Source: Manihot esculenta (taxonomy: Eukaryota > Streptophyta > Magnoliopsida > Malpighiales > Euphorbiaceae). From it: DNA of 64,000 nt. Numbering within the stretch: the stretch's first letter is position 1; each line of letters begins with the position of its first letter. The translations under genes were made by a program, and so were the position numbers. The stretch is from assembly GCF_001659605.2 (NCBI RefSeq), contig NC_035164.2, positions 7,057,622-7,121,621 of the forward strand, given 5' to 3'. This document shows positions 10,277-20,639 of this stretch, piece by piece. Under the pieces are notes generated by a model, which was not told where the DNA came from, ran no database searches, and saw only the letters and a list, made by a program, of their open reading frames with translations.

Positions 10277-11434
10277 CTAAAATACCTCCTTATCAATCAT
10301 AAAGGACACTCGTGCCTCCTCCTCTCTCGGCTCCTTGTAGCGCCTCTGCAACCTTTGAGCTCTGTTCGTTGCCCGAGTCTTCTTCCGTTTGTCCGATAGA
10401 TTGTTGCCGCAGGCGGCCTTTTGGTTGCCGCTGGCAGTGACTGCGGTCATGTTCTCTATGCCTTGTCCCCTTCCTTTCTTCTTATGGGTCTTGTTTTCCT
10501 CCCACCATTCTGGATACCCTATGATCTTAAAGCATCCATCCTGGGTGTGTCGAGGTCCGCCGCAATGGGTGCATTTTAAGCCCGATTTGTTATCCTGGAG
10601 TGATGACTTATCTGTGTCTGACCAGTTTTTAGCCAATAGACCGGCACCCACGAGGTCGGAACCTACTGTCGCTGGTGATGGAAGAGGAAGGTGGATGGCA
10701 CGGCGCAACTTCTCACCTCGGAGTCGAGAGTAGGCATTGTCCAAGGTCGGCAATGGCTCCTCGTTGAGAATTTCTTGACGGACTGGGTCGAGGTCCGATT
10801 GCACTCCGGCCAGAAACAGGCAAAGGCATTCCTCCTGGATTTCTTTGTTTCAGATAAGGATATTGTTGTCTCCTTCGATTTTGGTCGGTTGTCTTTCATC
10901 GATCTCGGCCCAGATGGCCTGAAGATCGTTGTATAAATCCTCCAGAGTACTTCCTTGTTGTGTTAATTTGTATGCTTTAGACTGTAACTCGTAAATGATA
11001 AGCTTGTTGCTACCTGCATTGAATCTGATCTTGAGGGCATCCAAGAGCCCTTTACTTGTCTTGTGTTACAATAAATTTGGACGGAGCTTCTACTTTACTG
11101 TCTGGATTAGCCATCCTCGGACAATGCTGTCATTAGTTAGCCACAGGAAAATTGCGGGGTCTGTTTCTACCAGAGGGAGAGGGATCCCAGTCGGATGGTT
11201 TGATTTCCCTCGCCCTATGATAAACATCTCCATCATCTTTGCCCAGACAACATAATTAGAGTCATTCAATTTTATGTCGGACTGTGGCTGCGCCGAATCA
11301 AGAGTAAATTGGTTTGTTGATTTCTGATTTTCATTTTGGCTATTCTGAATTAACTGGAAGAGTTTTTGTGACAGGTCGGCTATTGGATCAATAATTGCCT
11401 GGGATTAGTCAACGGGACTAGGGAGGTCGGCCAT
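10277..11434 (-). pseudogene. copia gag (broken)
   Basis: The minus strand opens with an ATG at 11,434 (MADLPSPVD then a stop) and continues in one frame with copia gag features: a DIKLNDSNYVVWAKMM segment, LWLTNDSIVRGWL, and a C-terminal zinc knuckle CTHCGGPRHTQDGC (CX2CX4HX4C) near 10,560, then a GYPEWW motif. In-frame stops interrupt it near 11,405 and near 11,070, with a likely small lesion by 10,850. Gag would form the particle that packages the element RNA; this copy cannot. Protease follows downstream. Confidence 0.85.
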
Positions 11435-11516
11435 TGTTGTTTTGGTGAGGAAAAAATTGGGAAAGGTATCTAGTAAAGGATGATTGCAGGACTGCTATAT
11501 TTTTAGACCGAAACCT

Positions 11517-11528
11517 GCTCTGATGCCA
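11517..11528 (-). other. copia primer-binding site
   Basis: The minus strand reads TGGCATCAGAGC directly after the LTR, one base different from the TGGTATCAGAGC complement of initiator tRNA-Met used by plant retrotransposons. Confidence 0.8.
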
Positions 11529-11726
11529 TCTTAAAATTATAGGAAGAAAATTGTTTTTATTTTCTTGCTCTTTGTGTAGTAGGTTATAGAGTTTATATAG
11601 TACATAATATGGAAAATTAAGCCTTTGATTGTGCTCTCAATTATGTCCTAGAATCATGCTATGCTAAAAATGGTAAGACTTGATCACTGATTTATTTATA
11701 ATTATGATAGAGGATTCTTTCCAACA
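11529..11726 (-). repeat. copia LTR (5' LTR of the minus-strand element)
   Basis: On the minus strand this about 198-bp stretch begins TGTTGGAAAG, a typical copia LTR start, carries a TATATAAAC box (complement near 11,590) and ends next to the primer-binding site. The inner end lacks a clean CA, so the last few bases are uncertain. The second LTR is outside the window, so the boundary cannot be checked by alignment. Confidence 0.65.
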
Positions 11727-11829
11727 GTGAGGAGATAAAAGGGCATTTGGTACCAACAATGCTACTCCTCAGCAAGCCTACAATGGCCCATCCATCACCC
11801 CTATCTAGGCCAAGAGTGATGCAAATCAC
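11727..11829. other. Junction between the copia LTR and gypsy element D
   Basis: About 100 bp that I cannot assign to either neighbour. The outer boundary of the 5' LTR of D is not sharply defined here, and no gene is visible. Confidence 0.4.
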
Positions 11830-12696
11830 TAAGGTAGCCATAGAGATGGTGACTTGAGGATGACAATGGGGCCAATTACAAGTGCACGCTCTAACAAGCT
11901 TAAAGTATAACTTCAAGTTTATGTACAAGCTTGAATTTCAAAAGAACTTCAAGAAGACATGTTTATCAAACTTGGGGAAGAGCTTAAGAAGACGCTAAGA
12001 TGCTTATGTTCATTAGAACTTTCAAATAAAGAGAGCTAGTACTTAGCTAAATTCACAAGTACAAGTTCAACTCAAGTGAGCTTGGGATTAATTATTATAG
12101 GTTGATATGTATTAAGTAAGCATGTGCCTCATTAATTTGTCATGTGCTTTCTTATTCTAACTTATAGTCAAGCGTGTGGGCCTACAATCTACCCCAAACA
12201 TTAAGAGCTTATTTTTATTTCTTTTTTTTTATATATATATTACGATTAGGTTTAAGACTTAGTTATGGATTTTAAAGCCCAATTCATGTGGGACTCCATA
12301 TTGGGCAAGATACTCCTTAACTAGTTAGAATTTAGCTTGTTTTGTCTAATGGACTTAGGATTAGGTATTTCTACTAGGGTTAGGATGTGGTCAAGGGTAT
12401 TAATACCTTCTTTTATCCTTGTACATGATAGATTTAATTTGATTAATATTATTGAGAGTTCTTCACTCAAGAACACAGATTCTTGCTTATTTTACCTTAG
12501 GGATTGATTCAACTTATCAAGTAAGTATAAAGTTGTTATGTTAATTTGATTCTTGTTACTTTCTTCATACTCTTAGTTACCAATTCCTTACTGATTTGGG
12601 GGTGAAGGGTTTTGTTAGATTGATTAAATTTAGATTTGAGAACATCTATTAAAATAGAAGTGGTTCTTACTTTGTTCTTAAATTATTGCCGTATCA
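11830..12696 (+). repeat. 5' LTR of gypsy element D
   Basis: The stretch from about 11,830 to 12,060 matches 21,660-21,822 plus 24,093-24,147, the 3' LTR of D. The LTR ends in GTATCA at 12,696, four bases before the primer-binding site. The start is approximate. The end of the polyprotein (a PITxARSNKLK-type peptide) appears to lie inside the LTR, because it is present in both copies. Confidence 0.7.
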
Positions 12697-12700
12697 TTTT

Positions 12701-12713
12701 TGGTATCAGAGCC
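12701..12713 (+). other. Primer-binding site of gypsy element D
   Basis: TGGTATCAGAGCC, complementary to the 3' end of initiator tRNA-Met, lies four bases after the LTR. Confidence 0.85.
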
Positions 12714-13225
12714 TAGATTTTAAATTCAATCTTTATCTTTAATTTTTTGTTTGGTTTTAATTATTTTCATTAGTTATCATTCTATTTTGAAAATCACAAA
12801 AAAAAAAAAAATAGGGCTCTTGTCCTTATTTTCTCTTTTGGCTGAAACTTAGAATTGACATATCTCTTTCAATTCTTGTAATACCTAGCGAGACCCCGGC
12901 GTCGGAATTCAGACTTTCCGGCGGGTTTACCGTCAGAATTTGGAATTCAAGGATGTCAGAGTTTCCTGGACGGGTAAAAGAAAGGTTTTCTAAAAGAATT
13001 TTGCATGTTTTAATGTTTTACTTATGAAAACTTTGAAGTTTGAAAAGAAAAGACCAAGGAGGGAAATGCAAGGTTCGGCCGCCGAAAGTCAAGTTCGGCC
13101 GCCGAAAGTCAAGTTCGGCCGCCGAAGGTGGCTAGCTTTCGTTGCCACCGAAGCCCAAGTTCGGCTTCCGAAAGTGCTAAGCTATGGAGACAGCTTTGGC
13201 CGCTGAAGGTGGTTGACCGACCACC

Positions 13226-13233
13226 TATAAAAG
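13226..13233 (+). promoter_or_regulatory. LTR TATA box (outer copy 12,877-17,582)
   Basis: TATAAAAG follows three tandem AAGTTCGGCCGCCGAA-type motifs (13,072-13,130). Confidence 0.75.
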
Positions 13234-13956
13234 GGTTCCTTATCCGGATTTGAGGTGAGTTTTCTCTCTCTTTTCGGGTATAGGTGAGTTCTTGACCTCC
13301 TTTGGTTGATTCTTGGTTTTCTTTCAAAGTTGAACAAGTTTTAAGTAGTTTTCATGTTGGTTTTGAAGTTTTTGAGCAAAGAAGCAAAGTTGTGAGGCTT
13401 GGAGGTTTTGGATCTGTTTTCCCTTGCATCTCCGAGTTTAGACCATCAATCCTCTCGATCTTCAAGAGGTAAGCATGGATCCTCACCTTTCTTGGTGTTT
13501 TAAGTGAGTTTTGCAGGGTTTTTGCATGGTTTTGCATGGTTTGCATGGATAGGGTTTATGTTGATCATAAGCCATATGTGTGTATATGTGTTGGTTTTTG
13601 TAATACCCGGCTAGACTCCGGTATCGGAATTCCTACCGTCCGGTGGAATCTCGGATGTCGGAAACCTCTAGAAGGGTAAAACCATGTTTTATGAAATGTT
13701 TTTAATGTATTTTATGTTTTTAAGCAAAAAGGAAATTGAGTTTTTGAATGAAAAAGACCAAAGGAGGCTTTGCCAGGTTCGGCCGCCGAAAGTGAGGTTC
13801 GGCCGCCGAACATGGTGGGGTTTTGGGAGCGCTTTAGGCCTCCGAAAGCCTTGTTTGAAAGACTCAAGGTTCGGCCGCCGAACCTCATGTTCGGCCGCCG
13901 AACATGCATGAGATGTGGGGGCACGTTAGGCCGCCGAAAGGTGACAGAACCTGCCC

Positions 13957-13963
13957 TATAAAG
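13957..13963 (+). promoter_or_regulatory. LTR TATA box (nested copy 13,599-16,030)
   Basis: TATAAAG follows GCC-box motifs at 13,785-13,935 and precedes GGCGAGGTTTTCTCTCCC. Confidence 0.75.
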
Positions 13964-15151
13964 GACCCCGTGACCGAAACAGGCGAGGTTTTCTCTCCCA
14001 TTTCGGCCGACGGTAAGCTTTAGCCCTCCTATGGTCATTTTGAGTGTTTTCCCTCAAATCCTTTAGATCCTAACAAGTTACATCTTGTTTTTGAAGAGTT
14101 TTAAAGTTTAAGCAAGTTTTGGAGCTTTGAGGTTCAAGAACTCGAATCTCCCCATCTTCGAGCTAGGATCGTTTCTCTCTCGATCTTCAAGAGGTAAGAG
14201 CTGATCTCTAGTTCTATATGTGTTTTAAGTAAGTTTTATGCAAGTTTTTGGGGTAGAAATGCATGAGTAGGCTTGATGGGTTTTTATGAAAAATCCATGG
14301 TTTTAATGTGTGTTTAAGTGCAATGTGGCTTGCTTGTGTGTTGTAGTTGGGGTTTAAGCTTGTTGGAGACCCCTAGGAGCTTGTATGCTTGAGTATGTTT
14401 GTTGTAGAATAGGTTTATGCATGATTGGTTGTGTAGGGGGTTGTTTTGGGCATGAAGAACCAAGTTTCTGCCCTTTGGCAGAAACCAGGTTCGGCAGCCG
14501 AAGGTACTTTCGGCCGCCGAACCAGCTTGGGAGGCAGCTTTAGGCTGCCGAAGCCTGCCCCCGAAAGTTTGAGTTTCGGCTCTGTCCGAGACTTTCGGCC
14601 GCCGAAGGTGCCGCCGAACATGCATGAGTTTCGTCTCTGTCTGGGAGTTTCGGCCGCCGAAGGTGCCGCCGAACCTGCCTGACTTTCGGCTCTGGAGGGA
14701 CTTTCGGCCGCCGAAGGTGCCGCTGAAAGTGCCCTTCCCAGCCTTTTCTTGCATGTTTTCTAGGGATGTTTTGAGGTGTTTTTGGGAGGTTTTTGGGGGT
14801 ATGTTTAGAGTTATGTTCTTGTTGTTTGGTGCCTCATTTGAGTCCACCTGTGTAGGTTCGGACCCGAGGACCCGAGACCCCCGGTTGTGAGATAGTCTTT
14901 CAGAGTCCGTCGTTAAAGCTTCGGTCACCAGGTGAGTGGGATCTTTCCCTAAGTTTTTAAGTAATGAATAAATGAATAAATGAACAAATGAATGAATCTG
15001 ATAGCATACTCATGCATCATTAATGCCATGCGATGTTTCAGGATGTTTGCATTAGAAATTCACGAATATGTTGCATTGCATAATTTGATGTTGATGTGGA
15101 TGGTTATTGGGTGATCCATAGTCCTCTAATGTTATGTTATGATGATATGTT

Positions 15152-15303
15152 ATGGAAGACCAGTGAGGCCCATTCTACGCCCCTGGCACTATGTAAGAGA
15201 AAGACCAGTGAGGCCCATTCTACGCCCCTGGCACTTTGGAGTGTTATGTTATGTATGTTATGTAAGAGAAAGACCAGCGAGGCCCATTCTACGCCCCTGG
15301 CAC
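15152..15303 (+). repeat. Triplicated tandem repeat in the nested LTR
   Basis: Three copies of GAAGACCAG(T/C)GAGGCCCATT followed by CTACGCCCCTGGCAC, separated by short ATGTAAGAGA-type spacers of different length. Confidence 0.85.
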
Positions 15304-16851
15304 TTGGAGATGTGAGGACTAATGGTGACAATACCATTCTTTATGTGATTAAATGTGATGTGTTGCATTTCATGAAAGCATGTAAAGTAAAAGTTATGTT
15401 ATTTAATGTTATTAATAAAATGAATAATAATATACCTAAAAAGTGTGGAATTAAAGCAAATGTCAATAATAAAATGGAGAATAAAATACCTAAAAATGGA
15501 GGAATTAATATCATGTTTTTACTTTTGCTCACTGGGCTTTTTAGCTCACCCCTCTCCCCTAACCCCAGTCTTACAGGTGCAGAGTAGATAGAGGAGTCAG
15601 CAAGAGTAAGAGAAGTCTCTGTAATAGCATAGAAGTGGACATGGTTTAGTTGTAATGTAAAAGTATGTTATGTAATGTAAATGTAAGTTTTATAGTGTGC
15701 TTGACTAGAGTCTGTTGTAATCCCTTAAATACATGAGATAAATGTTTTATGATGTTTATGTAACCCAAGCCTGCTATATGTTATGTACCCCATTGGAGTA
15801 ATTGTTGAGAACTCCACTGAGGGGTTTATGTTATGTTTATGCATGCACAGGCTAGGCTGGGTAAAGAAATGTGTGAATGAAAGAAAAGTTTAAATTTTTA
15901 TGTATGTTTTGGTTCATGTATGGGATTGAACAGGTTCACAGGATGTATGTTTGGCTTGCTACGGGTTCCGGCGGCCTTAAGCCGACCTGGATCCTAGCGC
16001 CGGTAGCGGTCCGGTTTCCGGGTCGTTACAGTTTTGGGGGTTTGAGCTAGTTCTAAGCCCCTATATGCATGAAGAAAGGTATATGTATGTGTTTTAGAGC
16101 TTGGTTGTGAGTTATGCATGTTTTGGGAGGCTGGAGACTTGAGGTTAAATCGGGTTCTGCCTTCTTGGAGAACTCAGGTTCGGCCGTCGAAGCAAGGTTC
16201 GGCCGCTGAACCCCTTGAGGAGGTTGTTTTGGCCGCCTAAACTCGCCCCCGAAAGTTTGGACTTTCGGCTCTGGAGTGGAGTTTCAACCGCCGAACATGC
16301 CGCCGAAGGTTGTGACTTTCGTCTCTGGAAAGGACTTTCGGCTGCCGAACCCGCCTCCGAAAGTGCATGACTTTCGGCTTTGAAGGGACCTTCGGCCGCC
16401 GAACCTACCGCCGAAAGTCCCCTATCCAGCCTTCCTTTGCTTGTTTTTTCATGTATGGTTGAGGTGTTTTAAGGGGGTTTTGGGAGAATGTTTAGAGTTA
16501 TGATAGAGTACGTCGGTACCTCATTTGAGTCCACCTGTGTAGGATCAGACCCGAGGAACCAAGGAGGCCCTCAGAGTTAGCTGGGTCAGAGGTATTCCAG
16601 CGTCTACTAGAGGTGAGTAGAACTGAACTATGGTTTTAAATTAAATGAAAGGTTTTAGCATGACTCATACATCATAAATGCCATGTATATATGTTAGGAT
16701 GGTTGCATTAGTATGTATGACTCATGCATCATAAATGCCATGAATATATAGGATGTTTGCATTAGTATTCACGAATTTGATGCAGTGCATAATATGTTGT
16801 TGATGTGGATGGATATTGGAGGATCCTTTAGCCCTCGATATGATATGATAT

Positions 16852-16975
16852 GAAAGACCAGGTGTGGCCTAATCGCCCCTGGCACAGAGTAATGGAAGAC
16901 CAGGTGTGGCCTAATCGCCCTTGGCACAGAGTAATGGAAGACCAGGTGTGGTCTAATCGCCCCTGGCACAGAGTT
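16852..16975 (+). repeat. Triplicated 44-bp tandem repeat in the outer LTR
   Basis: Three near-identical copies of AAGACCAGGTGTGGCCTAAT followed by CGCCCCTGGCACAGAGTAATG. This is the same LTR position as the repeat at 15,152, with diverged unit sequence. Confidence 0.85.
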
Positions 16976-17585
16976 TACAATCTGTAGAGGGTTATTGGTG
17001 ACAAATCCATCTGTGATATGTTTTATTGTGACGTGATGCATTTCATAGACGCATGTTTTAATAACTGATTTTATTAGTGCTCTACTCACTGGGCTCTAGT
17101 AGCTCACCCCTCTCCTAATCCCCCAGGTTTGCAGGGCCAGAGATAGCATGGGATAGCTACAGAAGAAAAGTTTATGTAATAGCAGTAGTGGACATGTATT
17201 GTAAAATGATGTAAAGCTATGTCATGTATATTGATGATAGAATTGTGATTGGCCCTATAGTGGTAGATCCCTTTTGTACATGATTTGTATATTATTATGT
17301 TTTATAATGATATATGTTGAGAACCAAGCTTAATGTATGAAATGATGACCCAATTAGAGCAATTGATGAGGGCTCTAGTATGGGGTTTTATGTTTACCTC
17401 TTAGTGTGCATGCACAGGTTAAGCTTGGTAGATGTAAAGTTTCAAATTTTTATGGAAAATGTTGATCATGTATGGGATTTATCAGGTTTACAGAATGCAT
17501 AGTAGGCTTGCTACGGGTCCCGGCGGCCTTAAGCCGATCTGGATCCTAGTGCCGGTAGCGGTCCGGTCACCGGGTCGTTACAGAT

Positions 17586-17598
17586 TGGTATCAGAGCC
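17586..17598 (+). other. Primer-binding site of the long-LTR family
   Basis: TGGTATCAGAGCC lies three bases after the LTR end (GGGTCGTTACA, ending at 17,582). It is the only preserved primer-binding site of this family in the window. Confidence 0.92.
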
Positions 17599-17709
17599 TT
17601 AGGTTTATATAGTCGGACCTAGAGAGTGTGGGCTCATAGCTGTCATAGAAGGGCAAGCACAATAGGTAAAAAATCATGTCCACTAGGATAGGATGTAGAG
17701 TCCTGTCTT

Positions 17710-17838
17710 GCTAATTTTTGTACATGTATGGGATTTACCAAGTTTACAGAATGCATAGTAGGCTTGCTACGGGTCCCGGCGGCCTTAAGCCGATCTGGAT
17801 CCTAGCACCGGTAGTGGTCCGGTCACCGAGTCGTTACA
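17710..17838 (+). repeat. Truncated 3' LTR end of the deletion derivative
   Basis: From TGTACATGTATGGGATTTA to GTCGTTACA this matches the end of the upstream LTR (about 17,465-17,582) with a few substitutions. It is directly followed by the TSD ATTCT. Confidence 0.85.
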
Positions 17839-18393
17839 ATTCTTGTCTGTTTCATGTGATTTTTATGTCTTTGAAATCCTTAAAATATCAATTTGATATT
17901 ATTTAAAAAGAAAGAAAAAAAAAAGCAATTTCTTTTGTGCGCAAAACTCAGGAAATGCAAAAAATGTTGGTTTGATTCCATTGATTTTATTCTTGTTTAT
18001 CAACATCAAATCTCTTTGAATAGCCCTAATTTACTTCCAAAATTCATTAATTGAGTGATACCTTTTGGAAATCATTTTGTCGGGTTGATTGAGTTTAAAT
18101 TCTTAGTTGTGTCTTTTCTTGCATTCTTTATTTTCTTTTTATTGCTTGTTGTCTCATTTGCTTATTCTATTGAATTAAGTTGTTATTTTGCTTATTTTGG
18201 TTGGCATTGATTGATTCGGACAAGGAAAACTGTGCTTGAATCTAGGGTTATAAAAAATAAGAGTGTGTGAGCTCATTAGAGGGTAAAAAGCCATTTTGTT
18301 GAATGAAATACGAGTGCTTTCGTTCTGATTTTGAGAGAAACAAATGAAGGAGTGTGTGAGGTTCTTTTTTAACGTGTTTTGCAAGTTTACATC

Positions 18394-19010
18394 ATGTCTA
18401 ATTCTTAGAATGGTAAAGAAAGTGAAAAAGATGAGAAGAGTAGTGATACTGAACATAATACATTCATGACTCTAAAGTCCATGCAACATCAATTTCAAAG
18501 AATTGAGAACTTGTTTAGAAATGTTAGTGACAAATTTGATAGGCAAGATTAAGCCATTTGATACTTGCAAAGGGAACCTTCAAATAATAATGCAACAAGG
18601 AGGTAGAATATGAGAGAAGCAACACCTCAACACTATGAATATGAAGATGACTTTGATGATGAAGAACATGAAGGAGAGTGGCATGGGATTAGATTGAATA
18701 AAAGAGAGGGACAAAATCAAAGAGGTAGAGGAAGAGGCTATAGAGGCCGAAATAATGCAATAGAAGAAGAGAGACAGGCTGTGTTGATAGAAACTTGGGA
18801 AGCATTAAAATGAAAATACCATCTTTCCAAGGCAAGAATGATACAAAGGCATACTTGGAATAGGAAAGAAAATGGAGATAATATTTGACTGCCACAATTA
18901 TTCAGAAGAGAAGAAAGTGAAGTTGGCAGCCGTGAAATTCCATGATTATGCTTTAGTTTGGTGGTGCTTGTGATAAATAGAAGAAAGAATGGGGAAGATC
19001 CTATTAATAC
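18394..19010 (+). pseudogene. gypsy gag of element D (broken)
   Basis: It starts MSNS and then hits a stop. Open pieces follow: LKSMQHQFQRIENLFRNVSD (18,470-18,550), an acidic and RG-rich piece (18,610-18,813, EDDFDDEEHEGEW and GRGRGYRGRN), then gag-core-like KIPSFQGKNDTKAYLE and [14 protein letters not shown] and [13 protein letters not shown] in shifting frames to about 19,010. These fit the plant gypsy gag order. Several stops and frameshifts show it is dead. It joins RNase H directly at about 19,012. Confidence 0.8.
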
Positions 19011-19011
19011 A

Positions 19012-20430
19012 TATGACGAGGAGCTTTATGCGCTTATGAGAGCTCTACAAACTTGGCAATACTATTTATGGCCTAAAAGTGACAGATGCAAAAATTCAGT
19101 TTACAGAGTCCAATTTAAATAAGTATATTATGTTTTATTATTTTATCGATTTTTTTATTATTATCCTAAAATTATTGTTCATTTTGTTTCATTATAGTAA
19201 TATATAATTGAATATTATAATCTAATTTAATTTTATATTATTATCAAATCAACCTATCATTGATTGTTATTTTTCTAAATAAGTATTCAAAATATTTTTA
19301 AATATTTAATAACATTTAATATTTTTAAGATAGTATAATTGAAAAGTTAATAAAATAATTTTTTTTAATATGTGTGAAAATCAAAATGGATAAAAAATAT
19401 AGAATAAAAGAGAGTATAAAATAAATATACATTCATAAAATAAATTTTTATAAAAAGTGAATAAACTATTATAATTAATGATGATCATTCTCATCTATTT
19501 TTCATTTATTAAAATATATTTTTAATAATATAATTATCATTATTTATAAATATTTCTTTCAATATAAATTATCAAATAATTATTTTTGGTTCATCACTGT
19601 AGTGTTGACTTTTAATGATATTTATTATAAAAAAATTTCTTTTCGCTATGATTATAACATGCAAATCTATAGAAAAATTATTAAAATAATATAATATTTT
19701 AATACATCATTTACCATTGAAAATTTTTTAAAAAAAAGTTCTAACCCATTAAAAATTATTTTCATATAATTTCAATCATATAAATAGATTAGTAACTAAG
19801 TGAAATAAATAAAAAAAAATTCACTTAATAAAAAAATGACATATAAAAGTAAATTAAATAATGAGTGAATAACTTAAGAAAAAATTTAAGTAGAGACTTG
19901 AACTTGAAAACTTGAAAATTAAAAACAAATTTTTTGGATTGAAAAATACTATAGAAGCTGAGGGATTAAATAGTAAAATTTATTTTGATAAATGAATTAA
20001 AGAATTTAAAATTATAAAATATAACGATGAATTAATTAAATCATTTTGAAATAAGGATGAGTTGGTAAGTTTATTAAACATGTAGGGATCTAATGATAAT
20101 TTTTTATGTTTAAAAAAAATTACCTATATACCCTTAAAAAATTTCAGGGGGCCCATGACCCCCTTGGCCATGAGTAGCTTCGTCCTTGTGGCCTAAGGAG
20201 TTCGTGATTCACACTAATCATGAAAGCTTACAGAATCTAAAAGGACCAGGAAAATTGAATAAGAGGTATGCTAAGTAGCCAAAGTTTATTAAACCATTCC
20301 CTTATGTGGTCCAATACAAGCAAGATAAAGAAAATGTAATTTCTGATACATTATCTAGAAAGTATACTTTAATATCTTTTCTTTGTTCTAAGTTGATTGA
20401 GTTTGAATATATAAAAGATTTGTATAAATG
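19012..20430 (+). pseudogene. gypsy RNase H of element D, split by a hAT-like insertion
   Basis: The left part is [20 protein letters not shown] (19,013-19,074) and the right part [20 protein letters not shown] (from 20,197), ending in DTLSRKY near 20,364. Both are typical of the gypsy RNase H domain, with an HTNHESL motif and a final LSRK. Removing 19,077-20,188 and one TSD restores the frame exactly ([10 protein letters not shown]). A stop after RYAK marks decay. About 60 further codons follow, leading to the integrase region. Confidence 0.85.
19077..20188. mobile_element. hAT-like non-autonomous element, 1,112 bp
   Basis: The 8-bp TSD TGGCCTAA is at 19,069-19,076 and 20,189-20,196. The ends are AAGTGACAGATGC and, reversed, CAAGGACGAAGCTAC, an imperfect inverted pair. 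The interior is strongly AT-rich and has no coding potential. The right end (CCCCTTGGCCATGAGTAGC reading inward) resembles ends of widespread plant hAT elements, by recall only. Confidence 0.7.
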
Positions 20431-20639
20431 AGATTTTGACTTTGTTAATGTATATGATATATGTGAGCAAATAGCATTTCAAAAGTTTTATAGGATGATG
20501 GATATTTATTTAGGAAAAATAAGCTTTATATTCTTTCTTGTTCTATGCGTGAACTGCTTGTTAAAAAGTCTTATAATGGTGGATTGATAGAATATTTTAG
20601 CATTACTAAGATACTTGATATATTATAAGAGCATTTTTA

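Larger units (their letters stand above)
1..11726 (-). mobile_element. Ty1/copia retrotransposon relic, interrupted by four insertions
   Basis: Read on the minus strand, the pieces follow copia order: LTR, primer-binding site, gag, protease, gag-pre-integrase, integrase zinc finger and integrase core. Reverse transcriptase and the other LTR lie beyond the left edge. The pieces are separated by a hAT-like element, two solo LTRs and an inverted-repeat element, each with a perfect TSD. Removing each insertion and one TSD copy restores recognisable polyprotein order. Internal stops occur in gag, so the copy is dead. The copia class is secure from domain order; the lineage was not determined. Confidence 0.9.
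13599..16030 (+). repeat. Solo LTR nested inside another LTR of the same family
   Basis: This 2,432-bp LTR has the perfect TSD GTTTT at 13,594-13,598 and 16,031-16,035. It lies inside the LTR that starts at 12,877. GCC-box motifs sit at 13,785-13,935, upstream of the TATA box at 13,957, and at 14,485-14,725. The splice donor is at 14,193/14,194, and a triplicated tandem repeat is at about 15,150. Confidence 0.95.
12877..17838 (+). mobile_element. Deletion derivative of a long-LTR element: one LTR, leader and a stub of the second LTR
   Basis: The perfect TSD ATTCT (12,872-12,876 and 17,839-17,843) bounds one LTR (12,877-17,582, 2,268 bp once the nested LTR is removed), about 120 bp of leader with a primer-binding site, and only the last about 130 bp of the 3' LTR (about 17,710-17,838). 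All coding DNA is gone. The leader-to-LTR join suggests illegitimate recombination. Because the primer-binding site follows the LTR end directly, this copy proves that the family's repeated 2.2-2.8-kb unit is an LTR. Confidence 0.9.
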
